From assembly GCF_002563775.1 (NCBI RefSeq), contig NZ_PDJO01000001.1, forward strand, positions 816,001-880,000: a DNA stretch of 64,000 nt. The letters run 5' to 3'. The notes under the pieces are model-generated. The model was not told where the DNA came from. It saw only the letters and a program-made list of their open reading frames with translations, and searched no databases. A program made the position numbers and the translations under genes. The stretch is from Thioclava sp. ES.031 (lineage in GTDB: Bacteria > Pseudomonadota > Alphaproteobacteria > Rhodobacterales > Rhodobacteraceae). Below are positions 56,405-64,000 of the stretch, one piece after another; position 1 is the first letter of the stretch; each line of letters opens with the position of its first letter.

Positions 56405-57469
56405 ATGCAAAGACGTAAGTTTCTAATAAGTGCCGCGCTTGGAACGGCCGCGCTGGCGGCCCCCACCGTGCTGCGCGCGGCCTCTTCGACGCTGAAGGTC
56501 GGCACCTATGGCGGCTACTTCAAGGACAGCTTCGACAAGTTCATCTACCCCGACTTCACCGCCGCCACCGGCATCGAGGTCGAAAGCATCGCCGAGCCGA
56601 CGGGCGAAGCATGGCTCGTTCAGCTTTCGCAGGCCGCCCGTGCGGGGCAGGCCCCGGCGGATGTCTCGATGATGGCGCAACTGCCGCGTATCAAGGGCGA
56701 GCGTTCGCAGCTCTGGGCCAAGCTCGACGCGGACAAGATGAGCAATATCTCCGCGCTGCCCGATCACTTCGTGCATCGCTATGAGGATGGCAGCGTCTAT
56801 GGAACGGGCGCGGTGAGCTGGTATGTCACGCTCGTGACCAACACCGACGCCTATGCCGATGCGCCGACCTCGTGGAAAGCGCTGTGGGATCCGGCGAACA
56901 AGGACAAGCTGGGGCTGATGTCGCTTGCGACCAACTCCTTCCTGCTCGAGATCACCGCGACCACCTATTTCGGCGGCACCGACATTCTCAAGACCGAGGA
57001 CGGTATCCTCAAGGTCATGGAGAAGCTCGCCGAGGTGAAGCCGAACGTGCGCCTGTGGTATCGTGACGAAGGTCAGTTCCAGCAGGCGCTGGAGACCGGC
57101 GAAATCCCGATGGGCGAGTATTACCACGACGTGACCTCGCTGGCCGCGTCGCAGGACAAGCCCGTCCGCTCGACCTTCCCCGAAGAGGGCGCGGTGCTCG
57201 ATTCCGGCTCCTGGGTGGTGTCGAAGGCGTCGAGCGCGCTCGATCAGGCGCAGGTCTTCATCGACTACATGGCGCAGCCGGAAATCCAGGCGAAGATGTC
57301 GCGCAATGTCGGCACCGCGCCGACCGTGCCGCGCGAGATGACCGATCTGACCGACGCGGAATTCGCCGCCGTGTCGTCGGACCAGAAGCCGATCCTGCCG
57401 CTCTACGACATCTATGTGGATCGCGGTGACTGGATCAATCAGAAGTGGTCGGAAATGATCACCGGCTGA
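56405..57469 (+). CDS. polyamine-type ABC transporter periplasmic binding protein
   Basis: The 354-aa precursor has a twin-arginine-like signal (QRRKFLISAALGTAALAA) and the PotD/SBP_bac_1-type fold with STLKVGTYGGYFKDSF and a C-terminal GSWVVSKASSALDQAQVFI. It is 26 bp after agmatinase and is followed by the ATPase and two permeases. The ligand may be agmatine, putrescine or another guanidino or polyamine compound. A 10-bp-arm hairpin lies just after the stop. Confidence 0.88.
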   Translation: MQRRKFLISAALGTAALAAPTVLRAASSTLKVGTYGGYFKDSFDKFIYPDFTAATGIEVESIAEPTGEAWLVQLSQAARAGQAPADVSMMAQLPRIKGERSQLWAKLDADKMSNISALPDHFVHRYEDGSVYGTGAVSWYVTLVTNTDAYADAPTSWKALWDPANKDKLGLMSLATNSFLLEITATTYFGGTDILKTEDGILKVMEKLAEVKPNVRLWYRDEGQFQQALETGEIPMGEYYHDVTSLAASQDKPVRSTFPEEGAVLDSGSWVVSKASSALDQAQVFIDYMAQPEIQAKMSRNVGTAPTVPREMTDLTDAEFAAVSSDQKPILPLYDIYVDRGDWINQKWSEMITG

Positions 57470-57484
57470 TTTGGCCACACCCTA

Positions 57485-57513
57485 CGCCGTGGCGTCTTCG
57501 TGCCGCCACGGCG
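57485..57513 (+). promoter_or_regulatory. hairpin after the polyamine binding-protein gene
   Basis: CGCCGTGGCG-N9-CGCCACGGCG, perfect 10-bp arms, 15 bp after the stop. No U-tract follows, so it likely sets relative mRNA levels between binding protein and ATPase. Confidence 0.65.
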
Positions 57514-57542
57514 CTTGTCTGCTTTGAGGGAACAAAACAGCG

Positions 57543-58583
57543 ATGACCAATCTGCGCATCGAGCGGCTAAGCAAGAAATTCGGGTCGTTTACCGCCCTCG
57601 ATGACGTGTCGCTCGACATTCCGACGGGGAAGTTCGTCTGCCTCCTGGGGCCGTCCGGCTGCGGCAAGACCACGCTTCTGCGGGTCGTCGCCGGGCTTGA
57701 GACCCCGACCAGCGGTCGCGTCGTCGTCGATGGCGAGGATCAGACCCGCATCCCCACCCACCGGCGCGACATGGGCATGGTGTTCCAGTCGCTCGCGCTG
57801 TTCCCGCATCTCGACGTGGCGGGGAACATCACCTATCCGCTCGCGATCCGGGGCGCGGATCGCACCACGCGCGATGCGAAGGCCGAAGAATTGCTCGAAC
57901 TGGTGCGCCTGCCGTCGATGGGCGCACGCCGGGTCGACCAGCTTTCGGGCGGTCAGCGTCAGCGCGTCGCGATTGCGCGCGGCCTCGCCATCGACCCGAA
58001 AGTCTTCCTGCTCGACGAACCGCTCTCGGCGCTCGACGCAGGGCTTCGCGAGCATATGCAGATCGAGCTGCGCCAGATTCAGCAAAGCCTCGGCGTCACC
58101 ACGATCGTCGTCACCCATGACCAGAAAGAGGCCCTGACCATGGCCGATCTGGTCATCGTGATGAAGGACGGCGTGATCCAGCAGGCGGGGGCGCCGATGG
58201 AGATATATCGCAATCCCGCGAATGCCTTCGTCGCGGGGTTCATCGGCACGACGAACCTTCTGCCCTGCACGGTGCGCGATGGCACGATCGAGGTGTTGGG
58301 CGCGCGGCTGCCGATTGCCGAGGGCGACCGGATCGGCCTCGACCAAGGCGATGCGCAGCTCTCCGTGCGCCCCGAACATGTCGCCATCGAGCCCGTAGGC
58401 GCTGGCGGGATCGAGGCGGAGGTGACCTTCCTGCGCGATCTCGGCGAGAGCCGCCATGTGCTGCTGCAGGCGCAGGGCCAGGAGATCATCGCACAGCTCT
58501 CCCCCGAGGCGCAGGCGAGCTACCGCCCCGGCGACCGGGTCAGCCTCAGCTTCCGCCCGGGCGAGCGCGTGGTGGTGACATGA
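57543..58583 (+). CDS. PotA-type ABC transporter ATP-binding protein
   Basis: The 346-aa ATPase has Walker A GPSGCGKTT, signature LSGGQRQRV and Walker B FLLDEPLSALD, followed by a TOBE domain (about 285-346) with SVRPEHVAIEP. The D-loop reads DAGLR, where most homologs have DAKLR. It energises uptake by the two Pot-type permeases. Its stop overlaps the next ATG by four bases. Confidence 0.93.
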   Translation: MTNLRIERLSKKFGSFTALDDVSLDIPTGKFVCLLGPSGCGKTTLLRVVAGLETPTSGRVVVDGEDQTRIPTHRRDMGMVFQSLALFPHLDVAGNITYPLAIRGADRTTRDAKAEELLELVRLPSMGARRVDQLSGGQRQRVAIARGLAIDPKVFLLDEPLSALDAGLREHMQIELRQIQQSLGVTTIVVTHDQKEALTMADLVIVMKDGVIQQAGAPMEIYRNPANAFVAGFIGTTNLLPCTVRDGTIEVLGARLPIAEGDRIGLDQGDAQLSVRPEHVAIEPVGAGGIEAEVTFLRDLGESRHVLLQAQGQEIIAQLSPEAQASYRPGDRVSLSFRPGERVVVT

Positions 58584-59434
58584 GAAGCGGAACCGACATG
58601 CGTGCCACCCCGGGTTGGGTCGGCTTGTGGCCAGCGCTGATGCTGGCGGTTTTCTTCCTCGTGCCCTTCGGGATCATGGTCGCGGTCTCGGTCTCGCAGC
58701 GCGACCCGGCCGGGGCTTTCATCCCCGGTTTCGAACTCACGCATTACGCTCGGTTCATGACCGCCTTCTTCGCCAAGGTGATGGGCGTCTCGATCGGCGT
58801 GTCGCTGGCTGCGGCTGCGATCTGCGTCGTGCTGGCCTTCCCCTTCACCGTGTTCCTCGGCTCGATGAGCCACCGGGCGCAGACCCTTGCGCTTGTGGTG
58901 CTGCTCTCGGTGCTGTCGCTGTCAGAGGTGATCATCGGTTTCTCGCTCTCGACCTTGCTGTCGAAGACGGCGGGGATTTCGAACCTGTTCTATTGGCTCG
59001 GGCTGATCGACGCGCCGCGCGCCTATACGCCGTCGCTTTTCGCGCTGATCACCGGGCTTTGCTATATCGGCTTTCCCTTCGCGGTTCTCGTGCTCTATCC
59101 GCCGGTCTCCCGGCTCGATCCCGAGATCGTCGAGGCCGCCCGCGTCATGGGGGCCTCCGCCTCGCGCGCCTTCTTCGGGGTGATCGTGCCCAATCTGCGC
59201 GGGGCGATCGTGGGCGCTTTCATCCTCGTCTTCGTCTTCACGCTGGGTTCGTATCTTCTTCCGCAGCTTCTGGGGCGCTCAGAGGATTGGACGCTCTCGG
59301 TCCACATCACCGATCAGGCGATCTACCAGACGAACCTGCCTTTCGCCGCGGCGATGTCGATCTTCCTGATGCTGGTGGCGCTGGCCCTCGTGGGCCTCGC
59401 CTCGCTCGCCGGACGGCAAAGGAGCGCATCATGA
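58580..59434 (+). CDS. Pot-type ABC transporter permease (PotB-like)
   Basis: The 284-aa inner-membrane protein has six helices (first LWPALMLAVFFLVPFGIMVA) and the coupling loop EAARVMGASASRAFFGVIVP. It starts within the ATPase stop codon and ends within the next permease start, so three genes are co-translated. Confidence 0.92.
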   Translation: MRSGTDMRATPGWVGLWPALMLAVFFLVPFGIMVAVSVSQRDPAGAFIPGFELTHYARFMTAFFAKVMGVSIGVSLAAAAICVVLAFPFTVFLGSMSHRAQTLALVVLLSVLSLSEVIIGFSLSTLLSKTAGISNLFYWLGLIDAPRAYTPSLFALITGLCYIGFPFAVLVLYPPVSRLDPEIVEAARVMGASASRAFFGVIVPNLRGAIVGAFILVFVFTLGSYLLPQLLGRSEDWTLSVHITDQAIYQTNLPFAAAMSIFLMLVALALVGLASLAGRQRSAS

Positions 59435-60231
59435 CAAGCTGGCTCAAACGCGCCTATGTGATCGTGATCCTCCTTCTGCTGCTCGCGCCGCTGGTCGTCG
59501 TGACCGGCGTGTCGCTGAACGGCCCGCAGACGCTGCGCTTCCCGCCGGTGGAGCCGTCGCTGCGCTGGTATGGCGAGCTGTTCCAGGACAGCGCATGGCT
59601 GGTGCCGCTGGGACATTCGCTGCTGATCGCGGCCTGTGCCTCGGCCCTGTCGGTGGCCATCGCCCTGCCGCTGGCGCTTTTCGTGTGGGAGCGTAACGGG
59701 ATCGCCGCGCGGATCCTGACCGGATTGGGGCTTGCGCCCTTCACGCTGCCGCCGGTGATCTCCGCGCTGGGCTTCATGGTGTTCTGGATGACGGTCGGCG
59801 GATACGGCCAGATCTGGGCCACGATCGTCTCGCATGCCGTCTTCCTCGTGACGCTGCCGCTGGTGACGATCTCGCTGGGGCTGAAAGGCATCGACCGCGC
59901 TTTGCTGGAGGCCGCGCGGGTGATGGGGGCAGGGCGCTGGACGGTGCTGCGCACGGTGATCGGCCCGCTCGTGCTGCCCTTTATCGTGTCGGGCTATGCC
60001 TTCGCCTTCGTGCTCAGCCTCAACGAATACATCATCGCCTATATGGTCGCGGGCTTCACGGTCGAGACGATCCCGATCAAGATCTTCAACGCCCTGCGCT
60101 ACGGCTACACGCCGATCCTCGGGGTAGTGTCGGTCCTTTTCGTTCTGCTTGCCGCGATTGTCTTCGGGCTGATCGGCAAGTTCGGCGACCTGCCGCGCCT
60201 GATGGGGTCGGAGCGGGGATCTGGCGACTGA
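59431..60231 (+). CDS. Pot-type ABC transporter permease (PotC-like)
   Basis: The 266-aa protein has six helices, opening VIVILLLLLAPLVVVTGVSL, and the coupling loop EAARVMGAGRWTVLRTVIGP. Start at MTSWLKRA follows an AAAGGAG site; it overlaps the previous stop by four bases. It completes the importer. A short GC-rich palindrome follows its stop. Confidence 0.92.
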   Translation: MTSWLKRAYVIVILLLLLAPLVVVTGVSLNGPQTLRFPPVEPSLRWYGELFQDSAWLVPLGHSLLIAACASALSVAIALPLALFVWERNGIAARILTGLGLAPFTLPPVISALGFMVFWMTVGGYGQIWATIVSHAVFLVTLPLVTISLGLKGIDRALLEAARVMGAGRWTVLRTVIGPLVLPFIVSGYAFAFVLSLNEYIIAYMVAGFTVETIPIKIFNALRYGYTPILGVVSVLFVLLAAIVFGLIGKFGDLPRLMGSERGSGD

Positions 60232-60350
60232 GGGCGCGCGCCCAGCCCCCCATCACAACACGATTGACCCGCCCCGGATTGCCCATATTCTTGAGTCTCG
60301 GGTGAATCTTGGTTCGCCTCGGCAATCGGATCTGAGGGAGGAGAGACGAT

Positions 60351-60644
60351 ATGTGCCATGTATTCGCCGGTCAGGACCCGGAGCGCTATTCCAGCGAGAC
60401 GCGCAGGCTGCGGCTCAACGGGCAAAGCACGAGCATCCGGCTCGAGAACGCATTCTGGGACATTCTCGACGAGATCGCCGCGCGCGACGGGGTGTCCACG
60501 CCGACTTTCATCTCTACGCTGCATGCGGAAGTGCTCGAACTGCGCGGGGAGCCGTCGAACTTTACGTCGCTGCTGCGCTGCGCGTGTCTGAAATTCATGG
60601 AAATCTCGAACGATCGCGCCCCGCTCGCGGTCGCCGCAGAGTAA
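60351..60644 (+). CDS. RHH_4 ribbon-helix-helix domain protein
   Basis: The 97-aa cytoplasmic protein has RLNGQSTSIRLENAFWDILD and EIAARDGVSTPTFISTLHAE, the strand-helix-helix pattern of ribbon-helix-helix DNA-binding proteins. This RHH_4 group is widespread in Rhodobacterales with no settled function. It follows a GGAGGAGAG site. It is a separate small unit between the polyamine operon and the VOC gene. Confidence 0.82.
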   Translation: MCHVFAGQDPERYSSETRRLRLNGQSTSIRLENAFWDILDEIAARDGVSTPTFISTLHAEVLELRGEPSNFTSLLRCACLKFMEISNDRAPLAVAAE

Positions 60645-60673
60645 GCGCAAGCCTGACGTCAAACATTCTTAAG

Positions 60674-60695
60674 GGGTAGTATAGACCTACTACCC
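60674..60695. promoter_or_regulatory. perfect palindrome upstream of the VOC/GMC operon
   Basis: GGGTAGTA-N6-TACTACCC, with 8-bp arms, lies 63 bp before the VOC start. The half-site and spacing look like a dimeric-regulator operator. No specific family binding site can be assigned from sequence alone. Confidence 0.65.
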
Positions 60696-60758
60696 GCCCC
60701 ACCACGGCCCGCTGCTAGGCTCTCAGGACAACTGACAGCACTACAGCGGGAGCAACCG

Positions 60759-61154
60759 GTGGCAAAATCCATTCATTCCATGATCCGTGTCCTCGACGAG
60801 GACCGCTCGGTCGCGTTTTACGACAAGGCTTTCGGCCTAAAGGTCGCCGACCGTCTCGACTTTCCGGATTTCACGCTCGTCTATCTGAGCAATCCTGAAA
60901 GCGAGTTCGAACTGGAACTCACCGTCAACAAGGGCCGGACCGAGCCCTATGACCTTGGCGATGGCTACGGCCATTTCGCGGTCTCGGTCGATGATCTCGA
61001 AGCCGAACATAAACGCTTCGAGGCGGAGGGCCTCGCGCCTCGCAAACTCGTGGAATTCGCGCCGGCAGGGGAGGTCGTCGCGAAGTTCTTTTTCGTGGCC
61101 GATCCGGACGGATACCAGATCGAGGTGCTCGCGCGCGAAGGCCGCTTCAAGTGA
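60759..61154 (+). CDS. VOC-family protein (lactoylglutathione lyase-like)
   Basis: The 131-aa cytoplasmic protein starts with GTG and has the glyoxalase fold with candidate metal ligands His in SIHSMIRV, Glu in FELELTVN, His in GYGHFAVSV and Glu in DGYQIEVLA. The four-ligand set matches lactoylglutathione lyase GloA, though related metalloenzymes share it. It is the first gene of the operon with the GMC dehydrogenase. Confidence 0.85.
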   Translation: MAKSIHSMIRVLDEDRSVAFYDKAFGLKVADRLDFPDFTLVYLSNPESEFELELTVNKGRTEPYDLGDGYGHFAVSVDDLEAEHKRFEAEGLAPRKLVEFAPAGEVVAKFFFVADPDGYQIEVLAREGRFK

Positions 61155-61190
61155 GATTTTCCTAAGGGAGACATCAGGGAGGAGATGACA

Positions 61191-61715
61191 ATGGCAACCA
61201 AGGCAAGCTCGAAAGGGCTGACCAGACGGCAGCTGCTGGCGCGGGCGACCGTGGCGGGGGCGAGCTTCGTCGTGGGTTCGGGGTTCATGGCGGCGCGCAA
61301 TGCCGCCTGGGCCACCGAGCTCTCGGCGCTCAAGCCCACGACCTTCGCGACGCTCGTGCAGATGGCGCGCGATATCTATCCGCACGACAAGATCGACGAC
61401 CAGTATTATGTCATCGCGGTGAAGGGCTACGACAGCCCCGATACTGCCGACGAGATCGAAGCTGGCATCGCTGCGCTTGATGCGGCGGCGCGTGGCAAAG
61501 GCTTCGCGAATTACCTCGAGGCGGGCTGGGAGAAGGATCGCGTCGCGATCCTGCGGGGCATGGAGGAGAGCCCCTTCTTCCAGAAGATCCGGGGCGGTCT
61601 GGTGACAGGTCTCTACAACCAGAAAGCGGTCTGGCCGGTCTTCGGCTACGAAGGCGAGTCCTATTCCAAGGGCGGCTACATCAACCGCGGTTTTGACGAC
61701 ATCGACTGGCTGTAA
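61191..61715 (+). CDS. Tat-exported small subunit of a GMC dehydrogenase (gluconate 2-dehydrogenase subunit 3-like)
   Basis: The 174-aa precursor carries a twin-arginine signal (LTRRQLLARATVAGASFVVG) and the small-subunit pattern FATLVQMARDIYPHDKID. In related sorbitol, fructose and glucose dehydrogenases, this subunit carries the signal for export of the folded flavoprotein. Start was set at the second ATG, about 6 bases beyond GGAGGAG; the first ATG abuts that site. It is 11 bp before the GMC gene. Confidence 0.87.
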   Translation: MATKASSKGLTRRQLLARATVAGASFVVGSGFMAARNAAWATELSALKPTTFATLVQMARDIYPHDKIDDQYYVIAVKGYDSPDTADEIEAGIAALDAAARGKGFANYLEAGWEKDRVAILRGMEESPFFQKIRGGLVTGLYNQKAVWPVFGYEGESYSKGGYINRGFDDIDWL

Positions 61716-61726
61716 GGGAGGCAGAC

Positions 61727-63298
61727 ATGGTTGCGAAATTTGATCTGAGCGACGACAACGTCGTTGTAATCATCGGCACCGGCGCGGGCGGCGGCGTGCT
61801 GGCCAACGAGTTGGCGCAGAAGGGCGTCAAGGTCGTGGCGCTCGAGGCGGGCGGTCGCTATCTGCCCGAGGATTACATCAACGATGAGTGGGACAGCTTC
61901 GGCCAGCTCGCCTGGACCGAGCCGCGCACCACGAGCGGCGACTGGCGGGTGGCGAAGGACTTCTCGGGGCTGCCCGCATGGATCGTGAAAGCGGTCGGCG
62001 GCACCTCGATCCACTGGGCCGGCGCGAGCCTTCGCTTTCAGGACCACGAGTTCAAGACGAAGACCCATTACGGCAATGTCGACGGGGCGAACCTGCTCGA
62101 CTGGCCGATCGATCCGGCGGAGCTTGCGCCCTATTACGACAAGGCGGAAGCGAAGCTCGGTGTGACCCGCACCGGCGACCGTCCGGGGCTGCCGGGCAAC
62201 AACAACTTCAAGGTGCTGGAGAAAGGCGCGAAGGCGCTCGGCTATGCGGAAGTGAATACCGGGCATATGGCGATCAACTCGATCGACTATGACGACCGGA
62301 TGGCGTGCCAGCAGACGGGCTTCTGTTTCCAGGGCTGCAAATGGGGCGCCAAGTGGTCGTCGGCCTACACCGATATTCCGCGCGGCGAGGCGACAGGCAA
62401 TCTGGAGGTCCGCGATCACTGCCATGTGGCCCGCATCCTGCATAACGATCAGGGCATGGCCTCCGGCGTCGAGTATTTCGACAAGGAGGGCAATCTGCAG
62501 ATGCAGAAGGCCAAGATCGTCTGCGTCGCGGGCAACTCGATCGAGAGCCCGCGCGTGCTCCTGAATTCGCATTCGGCGATGTTCCCCGACGGCCTTGCGA
62601 ACTCCTCGGGGCAGGTGGGGCGCAACTACATGCGTCACACCACGGGCTCGGTCTATGGCGTCTTCGACAAGCCGGTGAAGATGTGGCGCGGCACGACGAT
62701 GGCGGGCATCGTCCGCGACGAGGCGCGCCACGATCCCTCGCGCGGCTTCGTCGGCGGGTATGAGCTTGAGACGCTCAGCCTCGGTCTGCCCTTCATGGCG
62801 GCCTTCCTCGATCCGGGCGGATGGGGGCGCGAGTTCACCTCGGCGCTCGACAGCTATGAGAACATGGCCGGAATGTGGATCGTCGGCGAGGACATGCCGC
62901 AGGAGACCAACCGCATCACGCTCAACCACGAAGTCGAGGATGCCTACGGGCTGCCGGTCGCGAATGTGAATTACACCGATCACCCGAACGACCGGGCGAT
63001 GCGCGATCACGCCTATGCGCGTGGCGCTGCGATCTACGACGCGGTGGGGGCGACCCGGACCTTCCCGACGCCGCCCTATCCCTCGACGCATAACCTCGGC
63101 ACGAACCGGATGTCCGAGAACCCGCGCGACGGGGTGGTGAACAAGCACGGCCAGACCCATGATGTGCCGAACCTGTTCATCTCGGATGGCTCGCAATTCA
63201 CGACCGGCGCTGCGGAGAACCCGACGCTGACCATCGTCGCGCTCGCGATCCGGCAGGCGGATTTCATCGCCGGGGAATTGTCGAAGGGCAACATCTGA
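61727..63298 (+). CDS. GMC-family FAD-dependent dehydrogenase large subunit
   Basis: The 523-aa flavoprotein has the N-terminal FAD fold VVIIGTGAGGGVLANELAQ, the three-cysteine hinge ACQQTGFCFQGCKWGAK that in FAD-glucose dehydrogenases holds an iron-sulfur cluster, and the C-terminal HNLGTNRMSENP plus PTLTIVALAIRQADFI with catalytic His. It has no signal peptide of its own and is probably co-exported with the Tat subunit. No cytochrome c subunit follows, so its electron acceptor is unclear. The substrate is likely a sugar, polyol or alcohol. Confidence 0.9.
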   Translation: MVAKFDLSDDNVVVIIGTGAGGGVLANELAQKGVKVVALEAGGRYLPEDYINDEWDSFGQLAWTEPRTTSGDWRVAKDFSGLPAWIVKAVGGTSIHWAGASLRFQDHEFKTKTHYGNVDGANLLDWPIDPAELAPYYDKAEAKLGVTRTGDRPGLPGNNNFKVLEKGAKALGYAEVNTGHMAINSIDYDDRMACQQTGFCFQGCKWGAKWSSAYTDIPRGEATGNLEVRDHCHVARILHNDQGMASGVEYFDKEGNLQMQKAKIVCVAGNSIESPRVLLNSHSAMFPDGLANSSGQVGRNYMRHTTGSVYGVFDKPVKMWRGTTMAGIVRDEARHDPSRGFVGGYELETLSLGLPFMAAFLDPGGWGREFTSALDSYENMAGMWIVGEDMPQETNRITLNHEVEDAYGLPVANVNYTDHPNDRAMRDHAYARGAAIYDAVGATRTFPTPPYPSTHNLGTNRMSENPRDGVVNKHGQTHDVPNLFISDGSQFTTGAAENPTLTIVALAIRQADFIAGELSKGNI

Positions 63299-63328
63299 TC
63301 CCGAGACGATCTGTTACGTCAAAAGAGG

Positions 63329-63362
63329 ACCGGGCTGCCCACGGGTGGCCCGGTTCTTTTTT
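63329..63362 (+). terminator. intrinsic terminator after the GMC gene
   Basis: ACCGGGC and GCCCGGT arms around a 12-base loop are followed by a T-rich run (TTCTTTTTT), 30 bp after the stop. It ends the VOC-Tat subunit-GMC operon. Confidence 0.85.
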
Positions 63363-63471
63363 GGGAACATTGGCCCATCTGCGCGCTTGCGCACAGGACA
63401 TGCGGGACCTTCGCTAATTCAAATCTCCCGAGGAAGCCCCACACTATCACCAACGATATTTGGAGGCTCAC

Positions 63472-64000
63472 ATGACCTTTCGACCTGTCTCGGCGACCAG
63501 CAAGGCCCAACCCGCGATTGAAGGAGCTGGCGTTCACCTTCATCGCGTGTTCGGCTTCGGTGATCCGTCGCTGACCGACCCGTTCCTGATGATGGACGAT
63601 TTCCGCAACGACGATCCGCGGCTCTATTCCAAGGGCTTCCCGTGGCACCCGCATCGGGGCATCGAGACGATCACCTATGTGCTCGACGGGCAGGTGGAGC
63701 ACGCGGATTCGCTCGGCAATCGCGGTCTTCTTGGTGCGGGCAGCGTGCAGTGGATGACGGCAGGCTCCGGCATCGTCCATCAGGAGATGCCCTCGGGAAA
63801 CGCGAAGGGGCAGATGCACGGCTTCCAGCTTTGGGCCAACCTGCCCGGCGCGCTCAAGATGACGGCGCCGCGCTATCAGGACATCACCGGCAGCGACATT
63901 CCGATCGAAGGCGACGATGACGGCACGACCGTCAAGGTCATCATCGGCTCGTTCTGGGGCAAGACCGGCCCGGTCGACGGGATCGCCGCGAACCCGATGC
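63472..64000 (+). CDS. pirin-family protein, 3' part beyond the window
   Basis: The frame is open from an ATG behind a TGGAGG site to the edge of the window, 176 codons. It has the pirin cupin blocks PFLMMDDFRNDDP, FPWHPHRGIETITYVLDGQ with two His metal ligands and, later, GSGIVHQEMP. Bacterial pirins are iron-binding cupins; some have quercetin 2,3-dioxygenase activity. The second cupin half is missing because of the window edge. Confidence 0.9.
   Translation, partial: MTFRPVSATSKAQPAIEGAGVHLHRVFGFGDPSLTDPFLMMDDFRNDDPRLYSKGFPWHPHRGIETITYVLDGQVEHADSLGNRGLLGAGSVQWMTAGSGIVHQEMPSGNAKGQMHGFQLWANLPGALKMTAPRYQDITGSDIPIEGDDDGTTVKVIIGSFWGKTGPVDGIAANPM

Noticed and set aside
60232..60243. GGGCGCGCGCCC palindrome after the last Pot-type permease, possible terminator
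   Set aside because: Self-complementary without a loop and not followed by a T-run.

Overview
The window is GC-rich, densely packed chromosomal DNA with long runs of co-directional genes and many 1-20 bp stop/start overlaps. The gene content (a LuxR/LuxI quorum-sensing cluster, YtoQ, a DUF1127 mini-protein, an RHH_4 protein, several ABC importers with periplasmic binding proteins, catalase-peroxidase KatG, Slam with its lipoprotein) fits an alphaproteobacterium, most likely Rhodobacterales (Paracoccaceae/Roseobacteraceae type). I cannot name the genus from sequence alone. No rRNA, tRNA, CRISPR array or intact insertion sequence was seen. One decayed IS3-family fragment is present.

Layout. 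(1) 0.1-3.3 kb, minus strand: a LuxR-type regulator, then a Slam (DUF560) outer-membrane translocator preceded by a small TbpB-like surface lipoprotein. (2) 3.7-7.2 kb: YtoQ, katG with a shared hairpin terminator, then an IS3 transposase remnant. (3) 7.2-10.4 kb: a quorum-sensing island with luxI, a translationally coupled 89-aa orphan, a canonical LuxR, a second shorter LuxR, and a divergent AHL-binding-domain protein that has lost its HTH. (4) 10.6-14.7 kb: LysR, WrbA, DsbA-like oxidoreductase, DUF1127, EamA exporter and DUF4386 protein. (5) 14.9-20.7 kb: an OpuC/YehWXYZ-type quaternary-amine ABC importer followed by a nitrilase and an MmgE/PrpD protein. Facing it (20.7-26.75 kb, minus) is an operon of amidohydrolase, alpha/beta hydrolase, YdiJ-type D-2-hydroxyglutarate dehydrogenase and a GlxA/AraC regulator.

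(6) 27.0-29.7 kb: a compact extracytosolic flavin-electron-transfer module (FMN-bind protein, ApbE, RnfD/NqrB-reductase fusion). (7) 29.9-36.0 kb: MtfA peptidase, YjhX toxin-like protein, small orphans, an Lnt-like membrane nitrilase, and two convergent MDR oxidoreductases. (8) 36.1-43.5 kb: a two-component system divergent from a second flavinylation-type module: two PepSY proteins, a cytochrome b561-like protein, a DUF2271 protein with a flavinylation-like motif, a PepSY-TM/flavodoxin/FNR reductase and a second ApbE.

(9) 43.5-51.6 kb: a LysR gene divergent from an operon of a HAD-IIA phosphatase, a complete Dpp-type ABC importer and a calcineurin-like phosphoesterase, which suggests uptake and hydrolysis of a phosphorylated organic substrate. 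(10) 51.7-60.2 kb: a polyamine/guanidino-compound locus with cupin, FAD amine oxidase, nitrilase, LysR, agmatinase-family ureohydrolase and a Pot-type ABC importer, with a clear palindrome in front of the agmatinase gene. (11) 60.3-64 kb: RHH protein, VOC protein, a Tat-exported small subunit with its GMC dehydrogenase, a terminator and the 5' part of a pirin gene cut by the window edge.

The strongest themes are extracytosolic flavin redox chemistry (two independent ApbE modules about 13 kb apart), AHL signalling with an HTH-less receptor, a Slam/lipoprotein pair in an alphaproteobacterium, and nitrogen-rich solute uptake coupled to intracellular hydrolases. Functional assignments rest on motif and family recognition by eye. 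No database search was run.
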